Positions 9,048 through 17,972 of a DNA stretch of 51,727 nucleotides are shown piece after piece. Position 1 is the stretch's first letter. Every line of letters starts with the position of its first letter. The notes below the pieces were generated by a model. It did not search any database. It saw nothing but the letters and a program-made list of their open reading frames with translations, and was not told the DNA's origin. Both the position numbers and the translations under genes were made by a program. This stretch comes from an uncultured Flavobacteriaceae bacterium (GTDB lineage Bacteria > Bacteroidota > Bacteroidia > Flavobacteriales > Flavobacteriaceae): positions 1 to 51,727 of the forward strand of contig CAJXEB010000012.1 in assembly GCA_913052585.1 (NCBI GenBank). Direction: 5' to 3'.

Positions 9048-10442
9048 CTACCTAAAAATAAACGAGTTAATCTCTCCTTGTTCAGTTGCAAATGTCATTT
9101 TAATTGGACTACCGTTATTTCTTTTGTCCATTATATATTTTGCATCTTCAATATTTTTTATTTTTTTATCATTGAGTCTAATAATAATGGTTCCTTCTAG
9201 TCCATATTCCTTTAAGTTTTTATTTAAAGCTCGACTGACTTTAACCCCATATTTAACCCCATATTTTTCTAACTCTTTATAATTTGTGTTTTTAATTTCT
9301 AATCCTAAATAATCTAATTTATAGGTTTCTAATTTAATTAGCGTAACAGGAACAATTTTTTCATTTCCATCTCTTAATACCTTCACATCTACAATATCAT
9401 TGGGTTGTTTGGACCCAAGATATCCAACTAAGTCAGAAAATTTACTAATCTTTTTACCGTCAATACCTTTTATAATATCTCCTTTTTTAATTCCGCTAAT
9501 ATCAGCTCCGCTATCTTTTTCAACGGTATTAACATAAACTCCTTCAGATTCGTCAATACCTAATTCGTCTGCAATTCTTGTATTTAAATTTCCACCTGCA
9601 ATTCCTAAAATTCCTCTTTGAACATTACCATATTCAATAATGTCTTCAATTATTTTTCTTGCATTATTAGAAGGTACTGCAAAAGAATAACCTACATACG
9701 AACCTGTTTCAGATGTGATAGCTGTATTGATTCCAATCAATTCTCCTTTTGTATTGACTAAAGCCCCTCCGCTATTTCCTCTATTTACTGCTGCATCAGT
9801 TTGAATAAAAGATTGAGGATTTCCATCGAATTCATTTAAATCACGTGCTTTAGCACTTACGATACCAGCGGTTACTGTGGACGTTAAATTAAATGGATTA
9901 CCAACAGCTAATACCCATTCTCCAATTTTTAAGTTATCTGAATCTCCAAATGGAACATAAGCAAGATCTTCATTTGCATTAATTTTAATAAGTGCAATAT
10001 CTGTATTAGGATCAGTTCCAATTAATTCTGCAGTATATGTTTTGTTATTGTTTAAAGTTACTTCTAATTGAGAAGAATTTTCAATCACATGATTATTAGT
10101 AACAATATATCCGTCTGCTGAAATAATTACTCCACTACCAGATCCAACCCTTTTTTTTTGTTCTGTACCTCCAAAAAAGGAGTACTTGTCATTATTTGAA
10201 GTTTTTGAATTGGTGGTATTCTTTACATGTACAACTGCATGAACTGTTTTATCTGCAGCTTCCGTAAAATCTAAATTAACGTTGGTGGTAGATAAATTTG
10301 AATTGCTTGTTGGTATTATTACAGGTCTTTCCTGATTAAAAGCCATAGTACTACCTTTTGTTTCTATAAAATATTTATATCCTAAAAGTGTGAATGCTCC
10401 TGCAAATAAAGCTACTACGAGTAATTTGAACGTTTGTTTCAT
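9048..10442 (-). CDS. HtrA/Deg-family periplasmic serine protease
   Basis: A stress-related envelope protease and chaperone. The 464-residue protein begins with a basic n-region and a hydrophobic segment (~7-22) acting as signal peptide or anchor. The trypsin-like domain has the triad His118 (TNNHVIE), Asp148 (NTDIALI) and Ser224 (RGNSGGAL). Two PDZ domains follow at roughly 265-360 and 375-460. Length and layout match the Do (DegP/DegQ) family. It is divergent from dapF and ends in its own terminator. DegP versus DegQ cannot be resolved, so no symbol is assigned. Confidence 0.93.
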   Translation of the reverse strand: MKQTFKLLVVALFAGAFTLLGYKYFIETKGSTMAFNQERPVIIPTSNSNLSTTNVNLDFTEAADKTVHAVVHVKNTTNSKTSNNDKYSFFGGTEQKKRVGSGSGVIISADGYIVTNNHVIENSSQLEVTLNNNKTYTAELIGTDPNTDIALIKINANEDLAYVPFGDSDNLKIGEWVLAVGNPFNLTSTVTAGIVSAKARDLNEFDGNPQSFIQTDAAVNRGNSGGALVNTKGELIGINTAITSETGSYVGYSFAVPSNNARKIIEDIIEYGNVQRGILGIAGGNLNTRIADELGIDESEGVYVNTVEKDSGADISGIKKGDIIKGIDGKKISKFSDLVGYLGSKQPNDIVDVKVLRDGNEKIVPVTLIKLETYKLDYLGLEIKNTNYKELEKYGVKYGVKVSRALNKNLKEYGLEGTIIIRLNDKKIKNIEDAKYIMDKRNNGSPIKMTFATEQGEINSFIFR

Positions 10443-10572
10443 GTTTATTAATTATTAATTGATGTATTCATTATAAAGTGTTAACAATTAATAATTATTT
10501 ATATTTTCGTAAATAATGACTTTAACTCGTATTTAACAAAGCAATAAGATTTCTATAACGCATAGCTTTTAA

Positions 10573-10580
10573 TATCTTTG
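10573..10580 (+). promoter_or_regulatory. Promoter -7 element for dapF
   Basis: TATCTTTG matches TAnnTTTG and lies 6 bp before the dapF ATG, so the 5' untranslated region should be at most a few bases. Confidence 0.5.
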
Positions 10581-10586
10581 TTGCTT

Positions 10587-11363
10587 ATGACGATACTCTT
10601 TTATAAATATCAAGGAACGGGAAATGACTTTATAGTTATTGATAATAGAAATGAATTGTTTCCAAAAGATAACCATTTAATGATTTCAAAAATGTGCGAT
10701 CGAAAATTTGGAATTGGAGCTGATGGACTATTGTTATTAGAAAAACATAGTAAAGTAGATTTCACCATGGTTTATTATAATGCTGATGGAAAATTGGGGT
10801 CTATGTGTGGAAATGGAGGTAGATGCATCGTTCATTTTGCAAAATATTTGAATATTATCAATGAAGAAACTGTTTTTGAAGCTGTAGATGGTTTGCATGA
10901 AGCATCCATTAATAATGAAATAGTATCTCTTAAAATGAATGATGTAGAAGACATTCAGATTAATACTAATTCAGTGTTTTTAAATACAGGGTCTCCGCAT
11001 CATGTGGAGATGGTTGAAGATTTAAAGAATTATAATGTAGAAGAAAAGGGATATTTAATAAGGAATAATACCTATGGAAAAGAAGGTTCTAATATTAATT
11101 TTGTAGAACAAGTTAAAACTAACTTATTTGCTGTTAGAACTTATGAACGCGGCGTAGAAGCCGAGACATTTTCTTGTGGTACAGGAGTTACTGCAGTTGC
11201 TATTGCATTGTTTGATACAAATATGATTAATGCTAATAATGTTGAATTGCAAACTGAAGGTGGTAATTTATTGGTGCATTTTAATAAAATAGGCAAAGCT
11301 TATCAGAACATTTATTTAGAAGGACCTGCTAAACAAGTTTTTAAAGGAGAATGGGAATGTTAA
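10587..11363 (+). CDS. dapF: Diaminopimelate epimerase DapF
   Basis: DapF converts LL- to meso-diaminopimelate for lysine and peptidoglycan. The 258-residue protein starts MTILFYKYQGTGNDF, and its two catalytic cysteines are in MCGNGGRC and ETFSCGTG. In-frame TTG codons exist 9 bp upstream, but they lie on or beside the -7 element, so the ATG at 10587 is preferred. The stop overlaps the start of the next gene (ATGTTAA), so dapF, the GNAT gene and mltG form a tight operon on cell-wall supply and assembly. Confidence 0.96.
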   Translation: MTILFYKYQGTGNDFIVIDNRNELFPKDNHLMISKMCDRKFGIGADGLLLLEKHSKVDFTMVYYNADGKLGSMCGNGGRCIVHFAKYLNIINEETVFEAVDGLHEASINNEIVSLKMNDVEDIQINTNSVFLNTGSPHHVEMVEDLKNYNVEEKGYLIRNNTYGKEGSNINFVEQVKTNLFAVRTYERGVEAETFSCGTGVTAVAIALFDTNMINANNVELQTEGGNLLVHFNKIGKAYQNIYLEGPAKQVFKGEWEC

Positions 11364-11884
11364 CTTTAAAAGGAGAAAACATATATTTAAGAGCTTTAGA
11401 GCCAGAGGATTTAGAATTTCTATTTCAGTTAGAGAATAACGAATCTGTTTGGGAAGTTAGCAATACCACTGTTCCATATTCAAAGTTTGTATTAAAACAA
11501 TACCTAGAAAATTCATATAAAGACATATTTGAAGCTAAGCAATTACGCTTAGTAATTTGTGTTTCAGCCTCAGATAAGCCAATTGGTTGTGTCGATTTAT
11601 TTGACTTTGAACCAAAACACAAAAGAGTAGGAGTGGGCATTATTATTTCATCGAAAGAAGATCTGCAAAAAGGATATGCTTCTGAGGCATTACAAATGAT
11701 ATGTAATTATGTTTTTACACATTTAAATTTACATCAAGTTTACGCTAACATAGCAGAAGATAATAAACCAAGCATTTCGTTATTTGAAAATGCTAAATTT
11801 AAAAAAACAGGAGTAAAATCAGATTGGATTTACTCTTTCGGAAAATTTAAAAACGAATTATTATATCAATTAGTCAATGAGTAA
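11357..11884 (+). CDS. GNAT-family N-acetyltransferase (RimJ/RimL-like)
   Basis: A 175-residue acetyl-CoA-dependent acetyltransferase. The opening MLTLKGENIYLRALEPED resembles the RimJ/RimL branch. The acetyl-CoA-binding helix lies near LQKGYASEAL (Q/R-x-x-G-x-A/G variant), followed by NLHQVYANIAEDNKPS with the conserved late Asn and a Phe-Glu-Asn near the C-terminus. ATG 11357 overlaps the dapF stop; another ATG 6 bp upstream is possible. The 3' end overlaps mltG by 8 bp. The substrate is unknown. Its position between two cell-wall genes is suggestive only. Confidence 0.88.
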   Translation: MLTLKGENIYLRALEPEDLEFLFQLENNESVWEVSNTTVPYSKFVLKQYLENSYKDIFEAKQLRLVICVSASDKPIGCVDLFDFEPKHKRVGVGIIISSKEDLQKGYASEALQMICNYVFTHLNLHQVYANIAEDNKPSISLFENAKFKKTGVKSDWIYSFGKFKNELLYQLVNE

Positions 11885-12923
11885 TTTAAAAAAAATAATA
11901 GTAGCAACATTAATGTTGGGATTGCTTATTATGGCAGGTTTTGCCTATTTTGTATATAATAATATTTTTGTCCCAAATACCTCATTTGAAAATAAAGAGG
12001 CGCACGTTTATATAACTACAGGTGCTAGCTTTAATAATGTTTTAGAGGAATTATCACCTTTAATTAAGGATTTGAAATCGTTTAAAACAGTTGCTAGTAA
12101 AAAGGGGTATCCATCTAATATCAAAGCAGGACACTATGTTATTAATAAGGGAATGAATAATAATGAAATTATAAATGCGATTAGAATTGGTAATGTTCCT
12201 GTAATTGTAAAATTTAATAATCAAGAACGAATAGAGAACTTAGCTGGAAGTCTAGCCAATCAATTAGAGGCAGATAGTTTATCATTTTTAACAGCAATGC
12301 AAGATGAAGTGTTTCTTAAAAAATACAATTTAACAAAAGAGACCGTGCTTTGTAACTTTATCCCTAATACTTATGAAGTTTATTGGAATATTTCTCCAAA
12401 GAATTTCAATAAAAAAATGTTTCAGGAATCTGATAATTTTTGGAGTGAGAAGCGAACAGAAAAGGCTAAAAGCATTGGTTTAACAAAACATCAAGTCATT
12501 AGTTTAGCAGCAATTGTTCAAAAAGAAACCGCAAAAGTTGAAGAAAGAATGAAGGTAGCTGGAGTTTATATGAATAGAATTAAAGTTGGGATGCTTTTAC
12601 AGGCAGATCCTACCGTTATATATTCAAAAAAGTTATTGGATAATGACTTTGATCAACAAATTAAGCGAGTATTATATAAAGATTTAGAGCTAGATTCTCC
12701 ATATAATACCTATAAATATGCTGGAATTCCACCAGGACCTATTACAATGCCCGACATTTCCTCTATAGATGCGGTATTGAATTTTGAACATCACAACTAT
12801 TATTATTTTGTAGCAGATGTAACCAATTTTGGTTACCATAAATTCGCGAAAAACCTTGCTCAGCATAATAGGAATAAGAATGAGTATGTTCGTTGGATTT
12901 CTAAACAAAAGATAAAGAGATAA
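11877..12923 (+). CDS. mltG: Endolytic peptidoglycan transglycosylase MltG
   Basis: MltG cleaves nascent glycan strands in the inner membrane and sets their length. The 348-residue protein has one N-terminal transmembrane helix (~7-28), a LysM-like region, and the YceG catalytic domain. The catalytic Glu217 is in AAIVQKETAKVEER, with LLQADPTVIY and YAGIPPGPI as further family signatures. The length is standard. Its start overlaps the GNAT stop, so translation is probably coupled. Confidence 0.95.
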   Translation: MSNLKKIIVATLMLGLLIMAGFAYFVYNNIFVPNTSFENKEAHVYITTGASFNNVLEELSPLIKDLKSFKTVASKKGYPSNIKAGHYVINKGMNNNEIINAIRIGNVPVIVKFNNQERIENLAGSLANQLEADSLSFLTAMQDEVFLKKYNLTKETVLCNFIPNTYEVYWNISPKNFNKKMFQESDNFWSEKRTEKAKSIGLTKHQVISLAAIVQKETAKVEERMKVAGVYMNRIKVGMLLQADPTVIYSKKLLDNDFDQQIKRVLYKDLELDSPYNTYKYAGIPPGPITMPDISSIDAVLNFEHHNYYYFVADVTNFGYHKFAKNLAQHNRNKNEYVRWISKQKIKR

Positions 12924-13002
12924 TGTTTTCACCCACTTTTGTATTTAAATAACCTTAATTAACACATTTTAACATCAAACTTATTCTTTATAAAAGAAGT
13001 TG

Positions 13003-13028
13003 TATCTTTGCACTCGCAAAAGAGAGTG
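13003..13028 (+). promoter_or_regulatory. Promoter and 5' stem for the lysozyme-like gene
   Basis: TATCTTTG (13003-13010) is a full -7 match. The transcript would begin near 13014, within or next to a small stem CACTC (13011-13015)/GAGTG (13024-13028), and give a ~43-nt leader before ATG 13057. A start further upstream, at 13000, would lie inside this element. Confidence 0.5.
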
Positions 13029-13056
13029 TAGGAATATACTTAAAATTTTGATAAAA

Positions 13057-13698
13057 ATGAAAAGTAACATATTTAAAACGAGTTTATTACTGGCAGTTAT
13101 ACTTGGTGTAACATCAGGGTTTTCTTTTAAGAAAACGGTTGACTTGTCAAAGTATTTGATTAATGACTTGGAACTTTGTTATCAAGTGCCTAATGAAGAT
13201 GAAGTAGATTTCCTTCATCCAGAAGAACCATCATATTACATATTTTTAGGAAAATCATATGTAGGATTTAAAGAAGCTTTAGGGTTTAAAGAATCTAGAG
13301 GCGACTATTCTATTATTAATATTTATGGTTATTTAGGTAAATACCAATTTGGAAAAGGAACTCTTAAGATGATTGGTATTAAAGATGCTGAAGATTTTTT
13401 AGGAAACACCTATTTACAAGAACAAGCTTTTTCTGCTAATACCTCTAGGAACAAATGGATTTTAAGAAGGGACATTAGAAGATTTCAAGGGACTTATGTT
13501 GGAGGTATTAAAATTACAGAATCCGGTATGTTAGCAGCTGCTCATTTGGCTGGACCAGGAAATGTGAAAAAATATTTAAGAAGTGGTGGAACTATCCAAT
13601 TTAATGATGCTTTTGGTACTTCCATTAAGAATTATTTAAAAAAGTTCTCAGGTTATGACACTTCTTTTGTAGTTGCTAATAAAAAAGCAAAAGCTTAA
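13057..13698 (+). CDS. Secreted lysozyme/transglycosylase-like protein
   Basis: A 213-residue exported protein. The signal peptide is ~1-23 (basic MKSNIFK, then a hydrophobic stretch to GFSF). After a linker, residues ~75-190 resemble the lysozyme-like fold: FKESRGDYSIINIYG (candidate catalytic Glu), then GKYQFGKGTLKMIG, and AAAHLAGPGNVKKYLRSGG near the end. The combination resembles SLT/lysozyme-type peptidoglycan hydrolases, but the family assignment is by motif only. ATG 13057 was chosen because the promoter covers the longer frame's start. A terminator follows inside the antisense gene's 3' end. Confidence 0.75.
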   Translation: MKSNIFKTSLLLAVILGVTSGFSFKKTVDLSKYLINDLELCYQVPNEDEVDFLHPEEPSYYIFLGKSYVGFKEALGFKESRGDYSIINIYGYLGKYQFGKGTLKMIGIKDAEDFLGNTYLQEQAFSANTSRNKWILRRDIRRFQGTYVGGIKITESGMLAAAHLAGPGNVKKYLRSGGTIQFNDAFGTSIKNYLKKFSGYDTSFVVANKKAKA

Positions 13699-13704
13699 AA
13701 AAAA

Positions 13705-14415
13705 TTATTTTTGAATAATAAATAAGGTGGGTCTTTTATGAAGATCCACCTTTATTTTTTTCCAATCGTTTGCAGTATGAGTTTTAATATACTCTGTTGT
13801 TAGTGTAATATCACAAGCAACACAAATATGAGTCTGAGCATGTAAAGTACTCATTAAACTTTCTAACATTTGGTTATTTCGATAGGGGGTTTCAATAAAC
13901 AATTGTGATTGATTTTGTTCTACGGAAAGTCTTTCTAAACGTTTTATTTCTAATTTTCTTTCTCCTTTATCTATTGGTAAATAACCATTAAATGAAAAAT
14001 TTTGACCATTAAACCCACTAGCCATCATAGCCAATAAAATAGAGGAAGGTCCAACTAATGGAACGACTTTAATTCCTTTAATATGAGCTTGTTCAACAAC
14101 GGCAGCTCCTGGATCTGCAATACCTGGACATCCAGCATCTGAAATCACTCCAATATTTAGTCCTTGTAAGCAGGGTGTTAGCATATCTGGGATTTCAGTA
14201 TTGTCAGTATATTTATTTATAACACTAAAAATAAGGCTTGGCTGACTTTTTCTAGGGCAAATACTTTTAATGAACCTTCTGGCATTTTTTTCATTCTCTA
14301 CTATAAAAATATCAATTTCTTCAATTGCTTTTTTTACTAATAGGGGCAATACTTCTAAAGGATTAGTATCGCCTAAAGTACAGGGTATTAAAAATAAAGT
14401 TCCTTGGGTTTGCAT
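13705..14415 (-). CDS. Tetrapyrrole-methylase-fold SAM methyltransferase (RsmI-like)
   Basis: A 236-residue SAM-dependent methyltransferase of the RsmI/tetrapyrrole methylase superfamily. GTLFLIPCTLGDTNP is the N-terminal signature, GVISDAGCPGIADPGA the core loop, and VPLVGPSSILLAMMASGF the second motif. RsmI methylates C1402 of 16S rRNA. This protein resembles the shorter, divergent paralogue that flavobacteria carry in addition to RsmI, so I give no symbol. It is convergent with the lysozyme-like gene (6-bp gap) and lies 6 bp after the sugar dehydrogenase gene. Confidence 0.87.
   Translation of the reverse strand: MQTQGTLFLIPCTLGDTNPLEVLPLLVKKAIEEIDIFIVENEKNARRFIKSICPRKSQPSLIFSVINKYTDNTEIPDMLTPCLQGLNIGVISDAGCPGIADPGAAVVEQAHIKGIKVVPLVGPSSILLAMMASGFNGQNFSFNGYLPIDKGERKLEIKRLERLSVEQNQSQLFIETPYRNNQMLESLMSTLHAQTHICVACDITLTTEYIKTHTANDWKKIKVDLHKRPTLFIIQK
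13724..13752 (+). terminator. Terminator for the lysozyme-like gene, inside the opposing ORF
   Basis: AAGGTGGGTCTT (13724-13735) and AAGATCCACCTT (13741-13752) form a 12-bp stem (one G-U) with a 5-nt loop followed by TTATTTTTTT on the plus strand. It sits in the last codons of the opposing methyltransferase gene, which therefore also encodes the stem. Confidence 0.75.
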
Positions 14416-14421
14416 TGTAAA

Positions 14422-15795
14422 TTATTTAATAACTATTTTTTTAATTATAGATTGACCGTTATCAGAATTTATTTTAACAATATAAATTCCACTATTAAGG
14501 GAATGAATAGGAATAAATTTTTCTGAAGTTGATAAATTACTTTCTGTCATTACAACAGATCCTTTTAAATCTAAAATAGTAATTTTAGTTATAAGGCTAT
14601 TATTAATAGATATACGTAAAATATCTGAAGCAGGGTTTGGTATAATTGCAACTTCAGTATTAGTGAAGTTTTCGGTATCAAATATTTCTCCTCCTATTAT
14701 TTTATAAATAGAACCACTACCAATATCAGCAATATAAATCTCTCCATTTATATCTTCACCAAAGGAAACCCAAGTACCTCCAAAATTACCGTGATTTACT
14801 AAATTGTTGTCATTATCAACTGTACCTATAAAACCATTAAGGTCTGCAAAGAAATATAAGCCTTGTATGTCACTATATATATTTCCGTGATAAACATAAC
14901 CACCAGTAATTGAAAAACCAACAGAATGAGTATACTCAGCAACGGGAAAGGTTAACTCAGAAGGGTCTGGACATCCACTTGTGTTATAGGTTTCGGAGCC
15001 TTCATAACAACGCCATCCATAATTAAGTCCTGAAGCATCTAAAGCTACTCGGTTTATTTCTTCAATGTTTCCTTGACCAACATCAGCTATCCACAATTCA
15101 TCTGTTTCAGAGTCAAAAGAAAAACGCCAAGGATTTCTTAATCCTAATGCCCAAATTTCATCTAATCCAGCAGGATTTCCTGCTAAAGGATTGTCGGCAG
15201 GAATTGCATAATTATTACCTCCAGCATTATTGTTAATATCTATGCGAAGCATCTTACCTAATAATAATTGTAAGTTTTGTGATCTATTTCCTGGATCTCC
15301 AGCACTACCTCCATCACCTAAACCAATATATAAATATCCATCTGCACCAAATTGAATGCATCCTCCATTATGATTACTGAAAGGTTGTTCGGCACCTATT
15401 ATTAATAAAGCGGATGTAGAATCTGCGACATCAGGATCTGTACTATCGACAGTATATCGTGCAATTTGTGTATCTCCTGAGGTATCTGAATAATGAACGA
15501 AAAAATAACCATTATTAGCATAATCTGGATGAAAGGCTAAACCTAATAGCCCACGTTCTCCACCTGATGATATAAGACTTGTTATGTCTAAATAAGGAGT
15601 TGAATTTATGGTTGTATCTGCATTTAATATTTTAATACGTCCTGCTTGCTCTACAATAAAAAGACGATCATCTCCTGCATTTTGTATATCTACTGGGCTT
15701 GTAAATCCGTTTTTAAAAAGTTCGATATCTACCTCTTGCGCGTAGGTATAAAAAGATATAAATAATAAGAAAAGTGTGCGTAATAGATTTTTCAT
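14422..15795 (-). CDS. Secreted PQQ-dependent sugar dehydrogenase-like protein with T9SS C-terminal domain
   Basis: A 457-residue exported beta-propeller of the glucose/sorbosone dehydrogenase (GSDH) family, expected to oxidise sugars with PQQ. The signal peptide is 1-19 (ends YTYAQ). The GSDH core has GRIKIL, GGERGLLGLAFHPDY, a conserved His in FSNHNGG, YLYIGLGDGG, and LRNPWRFSFD. The last ~75 residues (from IPNPASDIL to IKKIVIK) are a type A T9SS sorting domain, so the product is secreted or surface-attached. Substrate unknown. No PQQ-synthesis genes are nearby. Confidence 0.9.
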   Translation of the reverse strand: MKNLLRTLFLLFISFYTYAQEVDIELFKNGFTSPVDIQNAGDDRLFIVEQAGRIKILNADTTINSTPYLDITSLISSGGERGLLGLAFHPDYANNGYFFVHYSDTSGDTQIARYTVDSTDPDVADSTSALLIIGAEQPFSNHNGGCIQFGADGYLYIGLGDGGSAGDPGNRSQNLQLLLGKMLRIDINNNAGGNNYAIPADNPLAGNPAGLDEIWALGLRNPWRFSFDSETDELWIADVGQGNIEEINRVALDASGLNYGWRCYEGSETYNTSGCPDPSELTFPVAEYTHSVGFSITGGYVYHGNIYSDIQGLYFFADLNGFIGTVDNDNNLVNHGNFGGTWVSFGEDINGEIYIADIGSGSIYKIIGGEIFDTENFTNTEVAIIPNPASDILRISINNSLITKITILDLKGSVVMTESNLSTSEKFIPIHSLNSGIYIVKINSDNGQSIIKKIVIK

Positions 15796-15850
15796 AATAG
15801 TTTTTTTTAATTTTTGCCTAAATTAATAAAAATAGGTTCAATAATAAAAT

Positions 15851-16303
15851 TTAAAGACGATTTACAATGCTTTCACAAGCTTCGTCTAACATTTGATAAA
15901 CGTCTTCAAAACCTTGACCTCCTCCATAATAAGGGTCTGGAACATCTACATTTTCATTTGGGAATAATTCATCTAAAATTAAATGCACTTTTTCTTTATC
16001 CGAATCATTTCGAGCAAGTGATAAAACATTTTCTTTATTTGAAGTGTCCATCACAAAAATATAATCAAAACTATCAAAATCTTGTATTGAAAATTGTCTC
16101 CCTCGTTGATTGGTAATATCTAATTGATGTTTTTTTGCAACTTCAATACTTCTTGGGTCGGGTTTGTTTCCTATATGCCAATGCCCAGTTCCTGCAGAAT
16201 CTACAACTGCTTTATTTGAATTTATTTTAGATTTTAAGATACCTTCTGCTATTGGGGAGCGACAGATGTTTCCCAAGCATACCATAAGAATTTTTGTTTT
16301 CAT
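15851..16303 (-). CDS. Low-molecular-weight protein-tyrosine phosphatase
   Basis: A 150-residue cytoplasmic phosphatase. The P-loop Cys9-Leu-Gly-Asn-Ile-Cys-Arg15-Ser is at the N-terminus, and the general-acid loop VPDPYYGG has Asp123. Length and motifs fit the LMW-PTP family exactly. It is immediately downstream of dnaA on the same strand (38-bp gap), a pairing I recall as common in flavobacteria. The physiological substrate is unknown, and no tyrosine kinase gene is nearby. Confidence 0.94.
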   Translation of the reverse strand: MKTKILMVCLGNICRSPIAEGILKSKINSNKAVVDSAGTGHWHIGNKPDPRSIEVAKKHQLDITNQRGRQFSIQDFDSFDYIFVMDTSNKENVLSLARNDSDKEKVHLILDELFPNENVDVPDPYYGGGQGFEDVYQMLDEACESIVNRL

Positions 16304-16341
16304 TTCTGAAAAATTAAATACAAAAAACCAAACTTATAATT

Positions 16342-17769
16342 TTATAAGGTCAGTTTTTTGTTAAGATCTTCTACGTATTTTCTGAATTGTTTATCTGTAC
16401 TAGATAAATTATCTACGGTTTTACAAGCGTGTAAAACTGTTGCGTGATCACGTTTACCTATCTGTGAACCAATAGATGCTAATGAAGCTTTTGTTAATTT
16501 CTTAGCAAAGAACATCGCTAATTGTCTTGCTTGAACAATATGGCGTTTTCTTGTCTTTGATTGAAGTGTATCAACATCCATTTGAAAATATTCACTAACA
16601 ATTTTCTGAATGTAATCTATAGACACCTCGCGACTCGTATTCTTCACATAGTTATCAACGATTCTTTTCGCAAGATCAATCGTAATTTCTTTTTTATTGA
16701 ATGAAGAGTGTGCGATTAATGATATAATAGCTCCTTCTAATTCTCTAATGTTGGTTTTAATATTATTTGCCAAAAACTCAACGATATCTTCAGGCATTTC
16801 TACGCCATCTCTATATAGTTTGTTTTTTATAATGGCAACTCTTGTTTCGTAATCTGGGTGGTTCAACTCGGCTGAAAGTCCCCATTTAAAACGAGATAAT
16901 AAACGTTGTTCAATATCAATCATATCAACTGGAGCTTTGTCACTAGTTAAAATAACTTGCTTCCCATTTTGATGTAAATGATTAAAAATATGAAAGAAAA
17001 CATCTTGAGTACCAGCTTTACCAGAAAGTAATTGAATGTCGTCTACAATTAAAATATCTATAATTTGATAGAAATGAATAAAATCGTTTCTATTATTCTT
17101 TTTAACTGACTCTATATATTGTTGAGTAAATTTTTCAGCAGAAATATAAAGAACCGTTTTTTCTGGATATTTATCTTTTATTTCAACTCCAATTGCGTGT
17201 GCTAAATGTGTTTTTCCTAATCCAACGCCTCCAAAAACTAATAAAGGATTAAATGAAGTTCCGCCGGGTTTGTTAGCAACAGCCATACCTGCAGATCTTG
17301 CTAGTCTATTAGAATCTCCTTCTAAGAAATTGTCGAAACTATAATTTGGATTAAGTTGTGATTCTATTTTGACATTTCGAATCCCAGGAATAATAAAAGG
17401 ATTCTTAAGCATTGGGTTTTTATTCTTCACAGCTACGTCTACTTCTTGAGATCGTAAATGGTTTCTATTTGAGCTAGGAATTTTTTCGGTAAACGGTTGT
17501 TTGTTTCCGTAAGTGTTTTCCATCTTAATGATGTATACTAATTTTGCGTTTTTACCTAATTCTTTTGTTAATGCAACTTTTAATATTTTAACGTAATGTT
17601 CTTCAAGCCATTCGTAGAAAAATTTACTTGGCACTTGAATACTAAGTGCGTCTTCTGTTAATTTTACAGCTTTTATAGGTTCGAACCAAGTTTTGTATGC
17701 TTGAGCGGTAATATTGTCTTCAATAAACATTAAGCATTTATTCCAAACCAAGTCAGCAGTTTTGCTCAT
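16342..17769 (-). CDS. dnaA: Chromosomal replication initiator protein DnaA
   Basis: DnaA binds oriC and opens it, and loads the helicase. The 475-residue protein has domain I (~1-85), a linker, the AAA+ domain with Walker A GGVGLGKTH (180-188) and Walker B ILIVDDIQLL, the sensor arginine region LLSRFKWG, and C-terminal domain IV with the DnaA-box signature GKRDHATVLHACKTV. It is complete. The upstream 200 bp contain no clear TTATCCACA box, so there is no evidence that oriC is here. Confidence 0.98.
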   Translation of the reverse strand: MSKTADLVWNKCLMFIEDNITAQAYKTWFEPIKAVKLTEDALSIQVPSKFFYEWLEEHYVKILKVALTKELGKNAKLVYIIKMENTYGNKQPFTEKIPSSNRNHLRSQEVDVAVKNKNPMLKNPFIIPGIRNVKIESQLNPNYSFDNFLEGDSNRLARSAGMAVANKPGGTSFNPLLVFGGVGLGKTHLAHAIGVEIKDKYPEKTVLYISAEKFTQQYIESVKKNNRNDFIHFYQIIDILIVDDIQLLSGKAGTQDVFFHIFNHLHQNGKQVILTSDKAPVDMIDIEQRLLSRFKWGLSAELNHPDYETRVAIIKNKLYRDGVEMPEDIVEFLANNIKTNIRELEGAIISLIAHSSFNKKEITIDLAKRIVDNYVKNTSREVSIDYIQKIVSEYFQMDVDTLQSKTRKRHIVQARQLAMFFAKKLTKASLASIGSQIGKRDHATVLHACKTVDNLSSTDKQFRKYVEDLNKKLTL

Positions 17770-17972
17770 AGTAAAAATCGAGGTATTTAGTTAGTATTAA
17801 CGATTATTGTATCAAAAAATGAATTATGCCATAAACAATTTCTTAACGTTGCAAATATGTGAACAAAAAAGTTATAAAAAAAACACTTTTGGTATTGAAT
17901 ATCTACTTTTTTTTTCTCATCTTATCTTCCTGATAAATCTACAACAAAACTTTCTTATATTCCCATATTATT

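Noticed and set aside
17770-17972. Possible oriC next to dnaA
   Set aside because: No TTATCCACA-type DnaA boxes or clustered repeats are visible in the 203-bp gap; it holds only AT-rich sequence and probable promoters.
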